A stretch of DNA of 64,000 bases from Burkholderia humptydooensis (GTDB taxonomy: Bacteria > Pseudomonadota > Gammaproteobacteria > Burkholderiales > Burkholderiaceae), in assembly GCF_001513745.1 (NCBI RefSeq), contig NZ_CP013382.1, positions 1,364,001-1,428,000 of the forward strand, in the 5' to 3' direction. This document shows, one piece after another, positions 56,666 through 64,000 of this stretch (positions within the stretch are counted from its first letter, which is position 1; every line of letters starts with the position of its first letter). The notes under the pieces are model-generated. The model did no database searches. It had not been told where the DNA came from and worked only from the letters and a program-made list of their open reading frames with translations. The translations under genes and the position numbers were made by a program.

Positions 56666-56962
56666 ATGGAACAGATTGAGCTTTTGGAGCGACCGCGGCT
56701 TACTGAACGCGAGTTGACGAGCGTCGTGCGGGACATCCGAAATCTTTACTGGATGATCAGAAATACGCGACGCGGAGTCCAGGATGCTCAACGGCGACGG
56801 GTCTATCGGCAGATCGAGACCCATAAAAAACGCCTGCTCATGGCAGGCGTGTCGAAGGAAGAAATCTTGCGGTTGCTACGCTGTTGCCGGGCAAGCTTGT
56901 GCAGGGAGGAAAGCTGTCTTGATTGTCCGAAGCGTCGTCTTAAAACGGGGCCATATCAATGA
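56666..56962 (+). CDS. Small basic protein of unknown function
   Basis: A 98-residue helical, Arg-rich protein with a C-terminal cysteine cluster (C-C-x5-C-x4-C-x2-C). GAGGG lies ahead of the ATG. It sits between the IS5 element and the prophage module and may be phage- or island-borne. No family is recognised. Confidence 0.5.
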   Translation: MEQIELLERPRLTERELTSVVRDIRNLYWMIRNTRRGVQDAQRRRVYRQIETHKKRLLMAGVSKEEILRLLRCCRASLCREESCLDCPKRRLKTGPYQ

Positions 56963-57037
56963 GAAAATTCGATAATTTACCTTATGTCAAATTGGATGGC
57001 TAGCTGAACCTGTCGGACCTGTCAGGTTGATTCACGA

Positions 57038-57059
57038 ATTTGTAAACATATTTACAAAT
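57038..57059. promoter_or_regulatory. Palindromic operator candidate ahead of the HTH gene
   Basis: ATTTGTAAA-CATA-TTTACAAAT is a perfect 9-base-arm palindrome ending 28 bases ahead of the HTH protein's ATG. A second inverted repeat (AACCTG ... CAGGTT) sits at 57007-57028. This suggests self-regulation. Confidence 0.5.
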
Positions 57060-57087
57060 CGTTACAGAATCCCACGCAGTCCACATA

Positions 57088-57624
57088 ATGAATCCCACCG
57101 CGCCCCGTCATGGGACGGTCTCCGACTTTCTCGCGCTTACAGACGGCCTCTCCATCCGCCAAATTGCCGAAGCGCTTCGTTGCTGTACGCGTAGCGTCCG
57201 GAACTACTTGGCCGGCCGCTCGCCGATCCCGTGGCATCGCGTCGAAATACTACGCCTGCGCCAAGTCGAGATAGACGCAGCCCAAGCGGCCGCACAACAA
57301 CTTATCAGCGAAATTCCCGTGGAGTCGACGATCGAGCCGGACGTATCCGCTCCCGACGTGACGCCCACCGAAATTCTCGCTTGGGTCGGCGTTCATGCTC
57401 CGCACTGCCTGTCCAGCCAGAGAAGGTTTCGCCAGTACGTTCGTGGTTGGAACGTTGTAGACAAGATCCGAAACTCAAAAGCGAAAGGCGCGTTCGCCGC
57501 CGTGCTGGCGAAATGGCGCGTGCTCGTCGTCGATCTGCCGCGCTCGTGGAAGTCATGGCGATCGGGCGGCGTCTTCGCCGACACGGACTCGCCCGCGTAC
57601 CGCTGGCGCGCCAACGATCCATGA
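57088..57624 (+). CDS. Phage-type helix-turn-helix protein
   Basis: A 178-residue protein whose N-terminal part (about 20-57) is a helix-turn-helix: S-I-R-Q-I-A-E-A-L-R-C-C-T-R-S-V-R-N-Y-L. The rest is unassigned, with W-V-G-V-H-A-P-H in the middle and a Trp-rich end. It probably regulates prophage or cargo genes; the palindrome just upstream is a likely target. Confidence 0.6.
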   Translation: MNPTAPRHGTVSDFLALTDGLSIRQIAEALRCCTRSVRNYLAGRSPIPWHRVEILRLRQVEIDAAQAAAQQLISEIPVESTIEPDVSAPDVTPTEILAWVGVHAPHCLSSQRRFRQYVRGWNVVDKIRNSKAKGAFAAVLAKWRVLVVDLPRSWKSWRSGGVFADTDSPAYRWRANDP

Positions 57625-57649
57625 CCACCCTCTTTTATTTGCTCGTGCG

Positions 57650-57712
57650 CCTGAAGTGTGAACGGTGTCGATCTGTCGTCGGATCGCCTCGCGCATTTCG
57701 AGCTCGAAGGCG
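57650..57712 (-). repeat. Diverged copy of the 3' end of phage gene D
   Basis: About 63 bases match 58517-58577 (the end of gene D) at roughly four bases in five, with a 2-base gap, in the same orientation. The translated end D-P-T-T-D-R-H-R-S-H-F-R appears in both. It lies just past the HTH gene, so the two plus-strand genes between are bracketed by D-end sequences. Confidence 0.6.
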
Positions 57713-57809
57713 ACGCCCGGCAGGCGAATCCGCCAAATACGCTAGAATCCTCCGCCTGCCAATGATGCGACCCCGATAGCAACCTACTGGGGACAGGAGA
57801 GCATTGCAC

Positions 57810-58130
57810 ATGGATGAATACCGAACGCCCATCATTGATACCACCATCTTCACGGACGGCGCGGACGCAATCGGCGTCGGCCTGGATCACTGCCCCGCGT
57901 GCCAAACGAAGACCCCCGGGTATCTGTTCCACGAAACGGGAGACGAGTCTTTCGCCTTGGCTCGAGCACAGAACGGAGCACTAAAGATGAACGGGATGGA
58001 GGTTCTCGTGCTGGAATGCACGACATGCGGTTACTTATTGATGTTCAACCGCGAGCGGTTCACGGAACGCGTCGCGATTGCTGAGCACAAGCGGCTGCAC
58101 GTCAATGATGAGCAGGATCAAACGAAATGA
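57810..58130 (+). CDS. Small zinc-ribbon-like protein
   Basis: A 106-residue protein with two CxxC pairs (C-P-A-C near 31-34 and C-T-T-C near 72-75), which would bind one zinc. AGGAG lies upstream of the ATG at 57810; a TTG at 57804 is the alternative. It overlaps the next gene by 4 bases. It is part of the prophage cargo and on the opposite strand to the tail genes. It is not an Ogr homologue as far as I can see. Confidence 0.6.
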   Translation: MDEYRTPIIDTTIFTDGADAIGVGLDHCPACQTKTPGYLFHETGDESFALARAQNGALKMNGMEVLVLECTTCGYLLMFNRERFTERVAIAEHKRLHVNDEQDQTK

Positions 58131-58429
58131 GCACCAACGTTCGCCCGTTTCCCAACAGCAAGCCCGGCAGACCTGTTGACTCATCAGGCTCAGGCGGCGA
58201 TGATGGCGGCATGGAAACGCGCATTCAAGAACTTGAAAAGGCCACCGCAGACATCCGTGAGCGTCTCGCACGCATGGAGTCTGGGCTTGCACACGTCGCC
58301 ACAAAGGCCGACGTCATGTCGGTAAAGACTGACGTTATGTCGATGGAAGGAACGCTGCTCAAGTGGTTCATCGGCACAGCTATTGCCCTTGCCGGTCTCG
58401 CATTCGCAGCCGCCAAATTGATTCATTGA
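58127..58429 (+). CDS. Coiled-coil protein with C-terminal membrane helix
   Basis: A 100-residue protein: a Ser/Gly-rich N-terminus, a coiled coil (about 29-72: I-Q-E-L-E-K-A-T-A-D-I-R-E-R-L), and a membrane helix near the end (about 80-97). It overlaps the zinc-ribbon gene. A terminator follows 26 bases later. Tail-anchored coiled-coil proteins of this kind occur in phage cargo; function unknown. Confidence 0.6.
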   Translation: MSTNVRPFPNSKPGRPVDSSGSGGDDGGMETRIQELEKATADIRERLARMESGLAHVATKADVMSVKTDVMSMEGTLLKWFIGTAIALAGLAFAAAKLIH

Positions 58430-58454
58430 CGCAGCCCCGAGACTGCCCCGGAAG

Positions 58455-58476
58455 CCCCGCCTCATGCGGGGTTTTT
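58455..58476 (+). terminator. Rho-independent terminator of the cargo operon
   Basis: CCCCGC-CTCAT-GCGGGG followed by TTTTT, on the plus strand, between the convergent cargo genes and phage gene D. Confidence 0.85.
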
Positions 58477-58501
58477 CATGCGCCATCCACCGCGCAACAG
58501 A

Positions 58502-59602
58502 TTACTTCCCTACCTTCCTGAAGTGCGACCGGTGCCGGTCCGTCGTGGGGTCATCGCGCATTTCGAGCTCGAGCGCGGTCGTGAATCCAACGTCGCCGAT
58601 CGTGTGCGTTGCCTTCTTCACGAGCCACGCCGTCTCGTCGATTTCCGGCTTAAAGCCTGCCACGGTAACGGGCATCTCCGGGAACAGCTCGGCGCAGCCG
58701 CGCGCGAGCGTGTAGCTCATCGTCGCCTGGCTGCGCTGCATCCGCTTGAACTCGGCCTGCGCGGCCGCACGCGCTTCCGCCTCCGTTGCGTAATCTTCCG
58801 GCAGCACCTTCACGTTCTTGTTGTTCTCGCCCCCGACGATAACCGACTTCCGCTTCGCGCGGCCGGTCGAATGGTAGTGCGCGCGCACGGCTGCGTAGTT
58901 CTCGCGTTCGGACACGTGGTAGCGATGGCTGTCGCCGCTCGCGCGCGTCAGTTCAAGCACGTCGAGCTTCTTCCCGCTTGCCGTCTGGCCGGTGCCGATC
59001 GGCATGAACAGCAGGCGTAGGTCTTTCACGTTCATCACCGCGTCATAGCGCTTCGCCAGGCGCGTCAGAAACGACATGTCCGATTCGTGCGTCTGGTCGA
59101 TGTGCGCAATCAGGATTTTCGCGAGCGCGTCGCCGACGGTCGGCGCCAGCGAGTAGCGCCCGGCGATCGCATGCACGATCGAGCCGATAGTCTGCCGATG
59201 CCAGCTCTTTTCGCGGCGCTCCTGCATGCCGCTCGTCATCGCGGCCGAGCGCGCGCGGATCGTGATGATGTCCGGCGCGCCGCTGTGCTCGACTTCGTTC
59301 ACAACGAAGCTACCCTTGTCGACGAGCGGCTCGCCGGCCCATCCGATCGACGCCTTGATCGTCGCGCCGCGCTTCGGGATGTCCAGATCGTTTTTCGAGT
59401 CGTCGAGCACGATATCGATCGTATCCGCCTCATCGGAGCGCGACTCCGAAATCGACAGAGACACGAGCCGCGGCGCGAACAGGCGCGACAGATCGCGGCC
59501 GCCGACTGAAATGCGGTAGTCCGGCTGCGGATGCAGGCGCGCGACGCGCGGCGCGTCCTGCAATTCCGCCCTCGTGGTGCGTTCGTTCGTCGACGTAGCC
59601 AT
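58502..59602 (-). CDS. D: Phage late control / tail hub protein D
   Basis: A 366-residue P2 gpD-type baseplate hub: it reads Y-R-I-S-V-G-G-R-D-L-S near residue 30, D-D-S-K-N-D near 66, and S-D-M-S-F-L-T-R-L-A-K-R-Y in the middle. It forms the central hub below the tail tube. Its ATG shares one base with the U stop. The 3' end is duplicated upstream in the cargo region. Confidence 0.9.
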   Translation of the reverse strand: MATSTNERTTRAELQDAPRVARLHPQPDYRISVGGRDLSRLFAPRLVSLSISESRSDEADTIDIVLDDSKNDLDIPKRGATIKASIGWAGEPLVDKGSFVVNEVEHSGAPDIITIRARSAAMTSGMQERREKSWHRQTIGSIVHAIAGRYSLAPTVGDALAKILIAHIDQTHESDMSFLTRLAKRYDAVMNVKDLRLLFMPIGTGQTASGKKLDVLELTRASGDSHRYHVSERENYAAVRAHYHSTGRAKRKSVIVGGENNKNVKVLPEDYATEAEARAAAQAEFKRMQRSQATMSYTLARGCAELFPEMPVTVAGFKPEIDETAWLVKKATHTIGDVGFTTALELEMRDDPTTDRHRSHFRKVGK

Positions 59603-60027
59603 CAGCGCTTGTCCTTTCGCGTGTTCTTCTCGCGCGTCGTGCGCAGCACGTCGTCGTCGACGCGCTCGATCGTGAGCTGGAACTCGATGCGCCTCGGCGT
59701 GCCGTCCGCCGTGTGGTAGCTCTGCGTCTCGTTCAGCTCGGCGATCACGTACGCGCCGTAGACGTTGCCGGCGCCGTCGACGAGCACGTACGCTTCGCCG
59801 GTGTCCGCCATCGCGGCGAGCTCGCGAATCGACGCGATCGAGCCGAACGTCTCGGGCGCGACGAGGCCGTTCAGCGTGATCGTGTCATCGCCGACGCCGG
59901 CGAACTGGCGACCGTCGCGCGCGCCGACGCGCGAGCTCGTCGGATGCTTCCACGTGCGCCGGCGCTGCAATTCGCGAAACGGCGCGCTCGTCAGGCTGAA
60001 AACGAACTGGTCGAGGGACATGAGCAT
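59602..60027 (-). CDS. U: Phage tail protein U
   Basis: A 141-residue gpU-type tail protein (F-V-F-S-L at the start, P-F-R-E-L-Q-R-R-R-T-W and I-T-L-N-G-L-V-A-P). It acts at the tail terminus. GGAG precedes the ATG at 60027. Confidence 0.85.
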   Translation of the reverse strand: MLMSLDQFVFSLTSAPFRELQRRRTWKHPTSSRVGARDGRQFAGVGDDTITLNGLVAPETFGSIASIRELAAMADTGEAYVLVDGAGNVYGAYVIAELNETQSYHTADGTPRRIEFQLTIERVDDDVLRTTREKNTRKDKR

Positions 60028-60044
60028 GCGTAGCTCCGGTTGCG

Positions 60045-62930
60045 TCAGTCGGACAGGCGCGAGCCGATGCGCGACTGCTTCGCGCGCTCGCGGCGATCGA
60101 GCGCGGCTTCGACGGCGCGCGCGATCGCGTGCGGGTCCTGCCCGGCCTGCGGGTAAATGTTGATGACGATCGGCGACGCCGGCGCGGCAGGCGATGAAGC
60201 CGCGGACGGCGCCGCGAGCGGCGCGCGGCGATCGATCGGCACGGTCGACTGCACGAGCGGCGCGGTTGGTTTGGCAAGCACTGCGCCGGCCGCGAGCACG
60301 GGCGAGCCGAACGATGCAACGGCAGCCATCGCAAGGCCGAGTGCCGCGTTCGCGACGCGCCGCTGCTCGCTCTCAATGCCCACCGCAGCGCCCTCGCCCA
60401 CGAACCCGCCGAGCGTGGCAAACACGCGACTCGGGCTGTGGATGCCGAGCTTTTCCTTGAACCACACGACGGTCGAATCGGCGACGCTCGAAATCGTGTC
60501 TTTCACGGTGCCAAGGCCGTTCTTGATGCCGTTGACGAGCCCGTCGATCAGGTGGCCCCCGATTTCGGTAAAGCGCGCGCCGATGTCGCCGAACCAGTCG
60601 CCGATGCTCACGAGCTTCGATTTCACGCCCTCGACCGTCGCGTCCCATTTCGACTTGATCCAGTCGCCGGCCGTGCCGAACGCGCCCTTGATCGTCTCCC
60701 ACAGGGCGGCGAACTTCGGTCCGAGCGTATCCCAGTTCTGCCAAACGTAGACAGCCGCGATGGCAAGGAGCGCGATGAAGGCGAGCAGCGGATTGGCGAG
60801 CGCGAGGCGGCCGAGCACCATGATGGCCCGACCGAGCATCGCGAGCGCGCGGCCGGCCATCGCGACACCTTGGACGAGACCGACGCGCAGCAGCGCAGCG
60901 AGGATCGAGAGCCCGCGTCCGAGGAAAAGCCCTGCACGCGCGACGGCTATGACGCTGCGCACGGCTGCGCCGCGCATGAATCCGGACATGACGTGCAGCC
61001 CACGCCAGAGCATCCGCGCGCCGCGAGATGCGAGCGAGAAACTTCGAACGACGCTGCCGCGCAGTAGCGATGCTAGCCCGCCGAATACGGTACGCAACAG
61101 CCCGCCCTTCATGCCGAGCGTCGTCATGCTGAAACGCACGACGGCGAGCGGGCCGAGCACGCCGGCGAGAACGATCGTGAACGTGCCGAGCACCACGAGC
61201 AGCGCCGCGAAGCCGGCAGCGAGCGCGATGATGACCTTCGTCGCTTGCGGATGCGCCTGAATCGTCTTCAGCAGCCTGTCGGCGAGCTCGCGCGTCTTGT
61301 CGAGCGCTGCGTTGTACATCGGCGCGATGCGCTCGCCGATTTCGTTCAGCAGGTCGCGCAGCTTCGCGCGCGCGTCGAGCTCCTTGCCGGGCGTCTGTTT
61401 CGACGCGAGGTCGTGCATTGCGTCGATGCCATACGCGCCCTTGTTCAGCTTCTCGTTCTTGTGGATTTGCTGGCTCTGCATGTACATCGTCGAGAACAGA
61501 TTCGCGGCCGTCCGATTCGTGAAGATCGTCGAAATCATGTCCTTCACTTTGTCGGGGTCCGTGATGCCCTTCTTCGCCATCTGCGGCAGCAGCACCTTTT
61601 CGAGCCATTCGAGCGGCGACGCCTTGAACAGATCGCCGCCGAGCAGCGCGCCCGGCTTGATCCGCTTGATCATGCCGATTTTGTTGTACTCGACGTTCTT
61701 CTTGTCCAGCAGGCCGAGCTTCATCATCTCCTGCGCGGCCCGCACGGTCGTCTTGCCCTGGTAGACGTTGCTGTATGCGGACATGAGCCCGGTGCCGACC
61801 TGGTGCCCGCCCATTTCCTGAATCAGCGGCTCCATCTGGTAATAGAACGCGTCCTGGCGCATCTGCTTTGCTGCGACGCCGCCCGTCTGGATGAAGTTGC
61901 GCCACTCGTCGCCGCCGACGCGGCCGCCCGTTGCCGACAGCACCTTCTGCACCATGTTCGCTTCGTTCCTGAACGTCGCTTCGTCCCTCGTGCCGCCGCG
62001 CAGCTCGATGACCTTCAGCATGTTCATGAACTTCTCTTCGTTCGCGTGCGCGTCTTCCGCACCGAACATCGCCTCGTTCGCGAACTTCATTTTCGCCAGC
62101 GTCGGCATCACCATCTGCGCGTGGTGCTCGTCTGCGAAGATCGACAGCGCGTCGCGCATCAGCGTCATGTTGTCCGACGTGCTCACGCCCATCATCTTCA
62201 TCGAGCGCACGTACTTCTCGGCGTCCTTCGTCGCCTGGTCGCCGAGGCCAAGCGCCGTGATGCGCGCACGCTCGTTCTGGATCTTCTTCGTTTCGTCGAG
62301 TGCCTCGCGCAGATCGCCGAGCGCGTGCGTGCCGGTCGAGCGCGCCGCGTAACCGCCGATCGCCATGCCGCCGGCGACGCCCTGTAGCGCCTGCATCTTG
62401 CCGCGCGCCGCGCCGAGCTTCTTCTCGCGCTCGGCCATGGCTTCGAGCTGGCGCGTCTGCGTCTGCATTGCCGCCGTCGTCTGCGCGATGTTCGAGCGCA
62501 GCGTGCGCTCGTGCTCGGCGAGCTGGCGCGTGTTGATGCCCGCGCTCGCGAGCTGCGCGCGCAACTCACGCACGCGGGCGGACTGCTTCTCGTGCTCGAT
62601 CGACAGCCGCGCCGCGGACTGCTTCGCCTTCTCGAATTTGTCGATCATGTCGCGCGACGGCGGACCGAACGCACGCAGCGAATCCGCCAGGCGCTTCACG
62701 CGCGCCTGCGCCCGGTCGAGCTTCTCCGCGGTCCCGGCGAGCCCGGTTCGCATCTCGCGAAACGACGCGACGGCCTTCTGCTGCTTGCCGAGCTCGGCGA
62801 GCTCGCCGCGCGTTTGCTTGAGCGCCTGCGCGAGCCCCTTGTTGCTGTTCAGCACGTTCTTCAGGGGTTTCGTGAAGTTGTCGATCATGTCGAACATCAC
62901 GCGCAGTTTCAGGGCGTTGTCCATCGTCAC
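60045..62930 (-). CDS. T: Phage tail tape measure protein T
   Basis: A 961-residue tape measure protein: an N-terminal coiled-coil region (about 20-190), a central tape-measure core, and several hydrophobic segments near 570-720 that would enter the host membrane. It sets tail length. The start is GTG at 62930, overlapping the E' stop by 4 bases (GTGA); an ATG 2 codons later is the alternative. Confidence 0.9.
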   Translation of the reverse strand: MTMDNALKLRVMFDMIDNFTKPLKNVLNSNKGLAQALKQTRGELAELGKQQKAVASFREMRTGLAGTAEKLDRAQARVKRLADSLRAFGPPSRDMIDKFEKAKQSAARLSIEHEKQSARVRELRAQLASAGINTRQLAEHERTLRSNIAQTTAAMQTQTRQLEAMAEREKKLGAARGKMQALQGVAGGMAIGGYAARSTGTHALGDLREALDETKKIQNERARITALGLGDQATKDAEKYVRSMKMMGVSTSDNMTLMRDALSIFADEHHAQMVMPTLAKMKFANEAMFGAEDAHANEEKFMNMLKVIELRGGTRDEATFRNEANMVQKVLSATGGRVGGDEWRNFIQTGGVAAKQMRQDAFYYQMEPLIQEMGGHQVGTGLMSAYSNVYQGKTTVRAAQEMMKLGLLDKKNVEYNKIGMIKRIKPGALLGGDLFKASPLEWLEKVLLPQMAKKGITDPDKVKDMISTIFTNRTAANLFSTMYMQSQQIHKNEKLNKGAYGIDAMHDLASKQTPGKELDARAKLRDLLNEIGERIAPMYNAALDKTRELADRLLKTIQAHPQATKVIIALAAGFAALLVVLGTFTIVLAGVLGPLAVVRFSMTTLGMKGGLLRTVFGGLASLLRGSVVRSFSLASRGARMLWRGLHVMSGFMRGAAVRSVIAVARAGLFLGRGLSILAALLRVGLVQGVAMAGRALAMLGRAIMVLGRLALANPLLAFIALLAIAAVYVWQNWDTLGPKFAALWETIKGAFGTAGDWIKSKWDATVEGVKSKLVSIGDWFGDIGARFTEIGGHLIDGLVNGIKNGLGTVKDTISSVADSTVVWFKEKLGIHSPSRVFATLGGFVGEGAAVGIESEQRRVANAALGLAMAAVASFGSPVLAAGAVLAKPTAPLVQSTVPIDRRAPLAAPSAASSPAAPASPIVINIYPQAGQDPHAIARAVEAALDRRERAKQSRIGSRLSD

Positions 62931-63396
62931 TCGTTTCCGCTACGTATCCGGGCGCGCTCGCGCCAGTCCATCAATTCGGCCAGGGAGAAGCCGTCCATCA
63001 CGGCCGGCGTCCATCCGCCAAACACCGTCGCGATATCGGCCATCGCGTCTTCTACGCGGGCCGGGATTCCATGCTCGCTTTCAGCGCCTTCGGCATCAAA
63101 AAACCGGCGAAGATACCCCCCAACGCCACGAGGTCGGCCGGGTCCATGCCGGCCACGTCGAACTCGGTCAGCGTCGGCGTGCTGATGCGCGGCAACACCT
63201 TGCGCAGCGCGTCGACATCGAGATTCACGAGCGCGGCGAGCGACGTGCCGCGCAGCGCGCCCGCGGCTGGCTTGCGCAACGTCACCTGCGTAATGGTCTG
63301 CCCTTCGCGCTCGATCGGTGTGTCGAGCGTGTGCGTGTTCTCGTCGGGCGCGGCGTGGCCCGTCGTTTCGATGTGAGCGGTGTCGATGGTCGTCAT
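62927..63396 (-). CDS. E: Phage tail assembly chaperone E / E+E' fusion by frameshift
   Basis: Gene E (63052-63396, 114 residues) is the P2-type tail assembly protein. The heptamer T-TTT-TTG sits at 63103-63097 in the E frame. A -1 shift there continues through the downstream frame into E', whose own short form is 62927-63043 (38 residues: M-A-D-I-A-T-V-F-G-G-W, GpE type). The layout and heptamer match the P2 E+E' chaperone system, which binds the tape measure protein. Confidence 0.85.
63097..63103 (-). promoter_or_regulatory. T6G programmed -1 frameshift site in gene E
   Basis: The minus strand reads GGT TTT TTG in the E frame, i.e. T-TTT-TTG, the same heptamer as in phage P2. Confidence 0.85.
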
Positions 63397-63453
63397 GGTG
63401 TTTCCTGGGTTGGATGTGAAATTGGAATGGCCCGCGCTCGACGCGGGCGTCGA

Positions 63454-63963
63454 TTACAGGCCCATCGCGCGGCGAAGGTCCGACGCGAGGTCCATGCCGT
63501 TGATCTTCTCGACCGCGTTCACGAAGTCGAGCTCGATGAGGTCGCGCCCGTTCACGGTCAGCTTGTAGTAGCTGGCGTTGGTCGTGATCTTGAATTTCGT
63601 GTCTTCCTTCGCCTTCGCGGTGCCCATGTCGATTTCCTCATGGCGGCCCTTCACGACCACTTCGATCTGGTCGTGCTTCTTGCTGTCCTCGCGCCGATAG
63701 CCGCCGGCGAAGCGCAGCAGCACGCCGTCGTGCTGCACGGCGCCGTACTGTTCGAGCACTTCGACCATGAAGCCGCCGCACGTCCATTCGAGCTGAAGCT
63801 CTTCGTTGCCGAAATCGATCTTCACGGGGCCAGTCATGCCGCTGCCCTGCCACGCTTCCATCTTGCGCTTGAGCTTCGGAAGGTTGAGCTCTTCGACTTC
63901 GCCGACGAAGTTCGCGCCGTTGTGAAAGACGTTGAAGCCCTTCAGTTTTCGAGGCATACCCAT
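63454..63963 (-). CDS. FII: Phage major tail tube protein FII
   Basis: A 169-residue tail tube subunit: M-P-R-K-L-K-G-F-N-V-F at the start and Y-Y-K-L-T-V-N-G near the end. It forms the inner tube of the contractile tail. AGGAG precedes the ATG at 63963; MPRK at 63957 is the alternative. Confidence 0.92.
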   Translation of the reverse strand: MGMPRKLKGFNVFHNGANFVGEVEELNLPKLKRKMEAWQGSGMTGPVKIDFGNEELQLEWTCGGFMVEVLEQYGAVQHDGVLLRFAGGYRREDSKKHDQIEVVVKGRHEEIDMGTAKAKEDTKFKITTNASYYKLTVNGRDLIELDFVNAVEKINGMDLASDLRRAMGL

Positions 63964-63978
63964 TGCGTTTGACTCCTG

Positions 63979-64000
63979 TTAGCCCGCCACGCGCGCCGGG
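63979..64000 (-). CDS. FI: 3' end of phage tail sheath protein FI (partial)
   Basis: The last six codons (P-A-R-V-A-G) and TAA of a minus-strand gene run off the right edge, just upstream of FII. In P2-like phages this position is the sheath gene FI. The match is positional. Confidence 0.55.

Larger units (their letters stand above)
56970..64000. mobile_element. P2-like prophage, tail module and cargo (continues past right edge)
   Basis: Minus-strand genes run in P2 order: FI (fragment), FII, E/E', T, U, D. Plus-strand cargo genes lie beyond D at the left. The usual Ogr-type activator after D is absent here. The left border is not defined; no tRNA or att repeat was found, so the start given is approximate. 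Confidence 0.85.

Noticed and set aside
56600..57087. tRNA or att site at the prophage left border
   Set aside because: No tRNA-like fold or repeat of a phage end was found, so no attachment site is called.

Overview
The window is high-GC DNA with Burkholderia codon use. It carries Burkholderia-type families: a ToxB/ToxA/ToxC/ToxD/ToxE azapteridine set, BCAM0308- and DUF2760-type proteins, ProQ next to an H-NS-like protein, and a P2-like prophage. A member of the B. thailandensis/pseudomallei complex fits best, and this looks like accessory secondary-chromosome sequence. Species is inferred from recalled family knowledge, not from a search.

Layout. 0-18.6 kb: a toxoflavin-type (7-azapteridine) locus. 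A PAS-LuxR regulator gene converges on a long minus-strand operon made of a GTP cyclohydrolase II (toxB-like), a WD40 protein (toxC-like), a SAM methyltransferase (toxA-like), an FGE-like protein (toxD-like), a RibD-like deaminase (toxE-like), a second methyltransferase, a VOC protein, an MFS exporter, a small membrane protein and a DUF6687-like protein. Upstream on the same strand lies a MexHI-OpmD-like RND efflux operon, divergent from a cysteine-rich SufR-like regulator. 19.4-28 kb: an amidohydrolase, two small secreted proteins, a BCAM0308-like zinc protein, an FtsH paralogue, a rhomboid protease and an APC permease. 28.7-31.2 kb: a visibly lower-GC pair, an FAD oxidoreductase and a LysE exporter.

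32-38.6 kb: a bacimethrin-type thiamine-antimetabolite locus with Nudix, nucleotide N-glycosidase (BcmB/MilB-like), thymidylate-synthase-like CMP hydroxymethylase (BcmA/MilA-like), methyltransferase, ThiD kinase and secreted thiaminase I. An IS110-family element splits it. The thiaminase carries an apparent C-terminal MVL-type (mannan-binding lectin) module. 38.7-53.2 kb: a methyltransferase, a P-type ATPase with a decayed relative beside it, a CapA-like phosphoesterase, a DUF2760-Hsp70-Hsp70 operon, an FAH-family hydratase, and ProQ plus H-NS.

53.2-56.7 kb: a mobile-element scar zone with a transposase fragment, a Tlde1 (DUF2778)-like peptidoglycan effector overlapping a membrane immunity candidate, and an intact IS5-family element. 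From about 57 kb to the right edge is the tail module of a P2-like prophage (sheath FI fragment, FII, E/E' with a T6G frameshift site, T, U, D) plus a cargo module. The cargo contains a short second copy of the 3' end of D, which suggests modular exchange.

The main theme is two antimetabolite loci about 13 kb apart. One makes a redox-active pteridine analogue from GTP. The other makes, or salvages around, a thiamine-pyrimidine analogue from CMP. Mobile elements and decaying gene fragments lie between and beside them.
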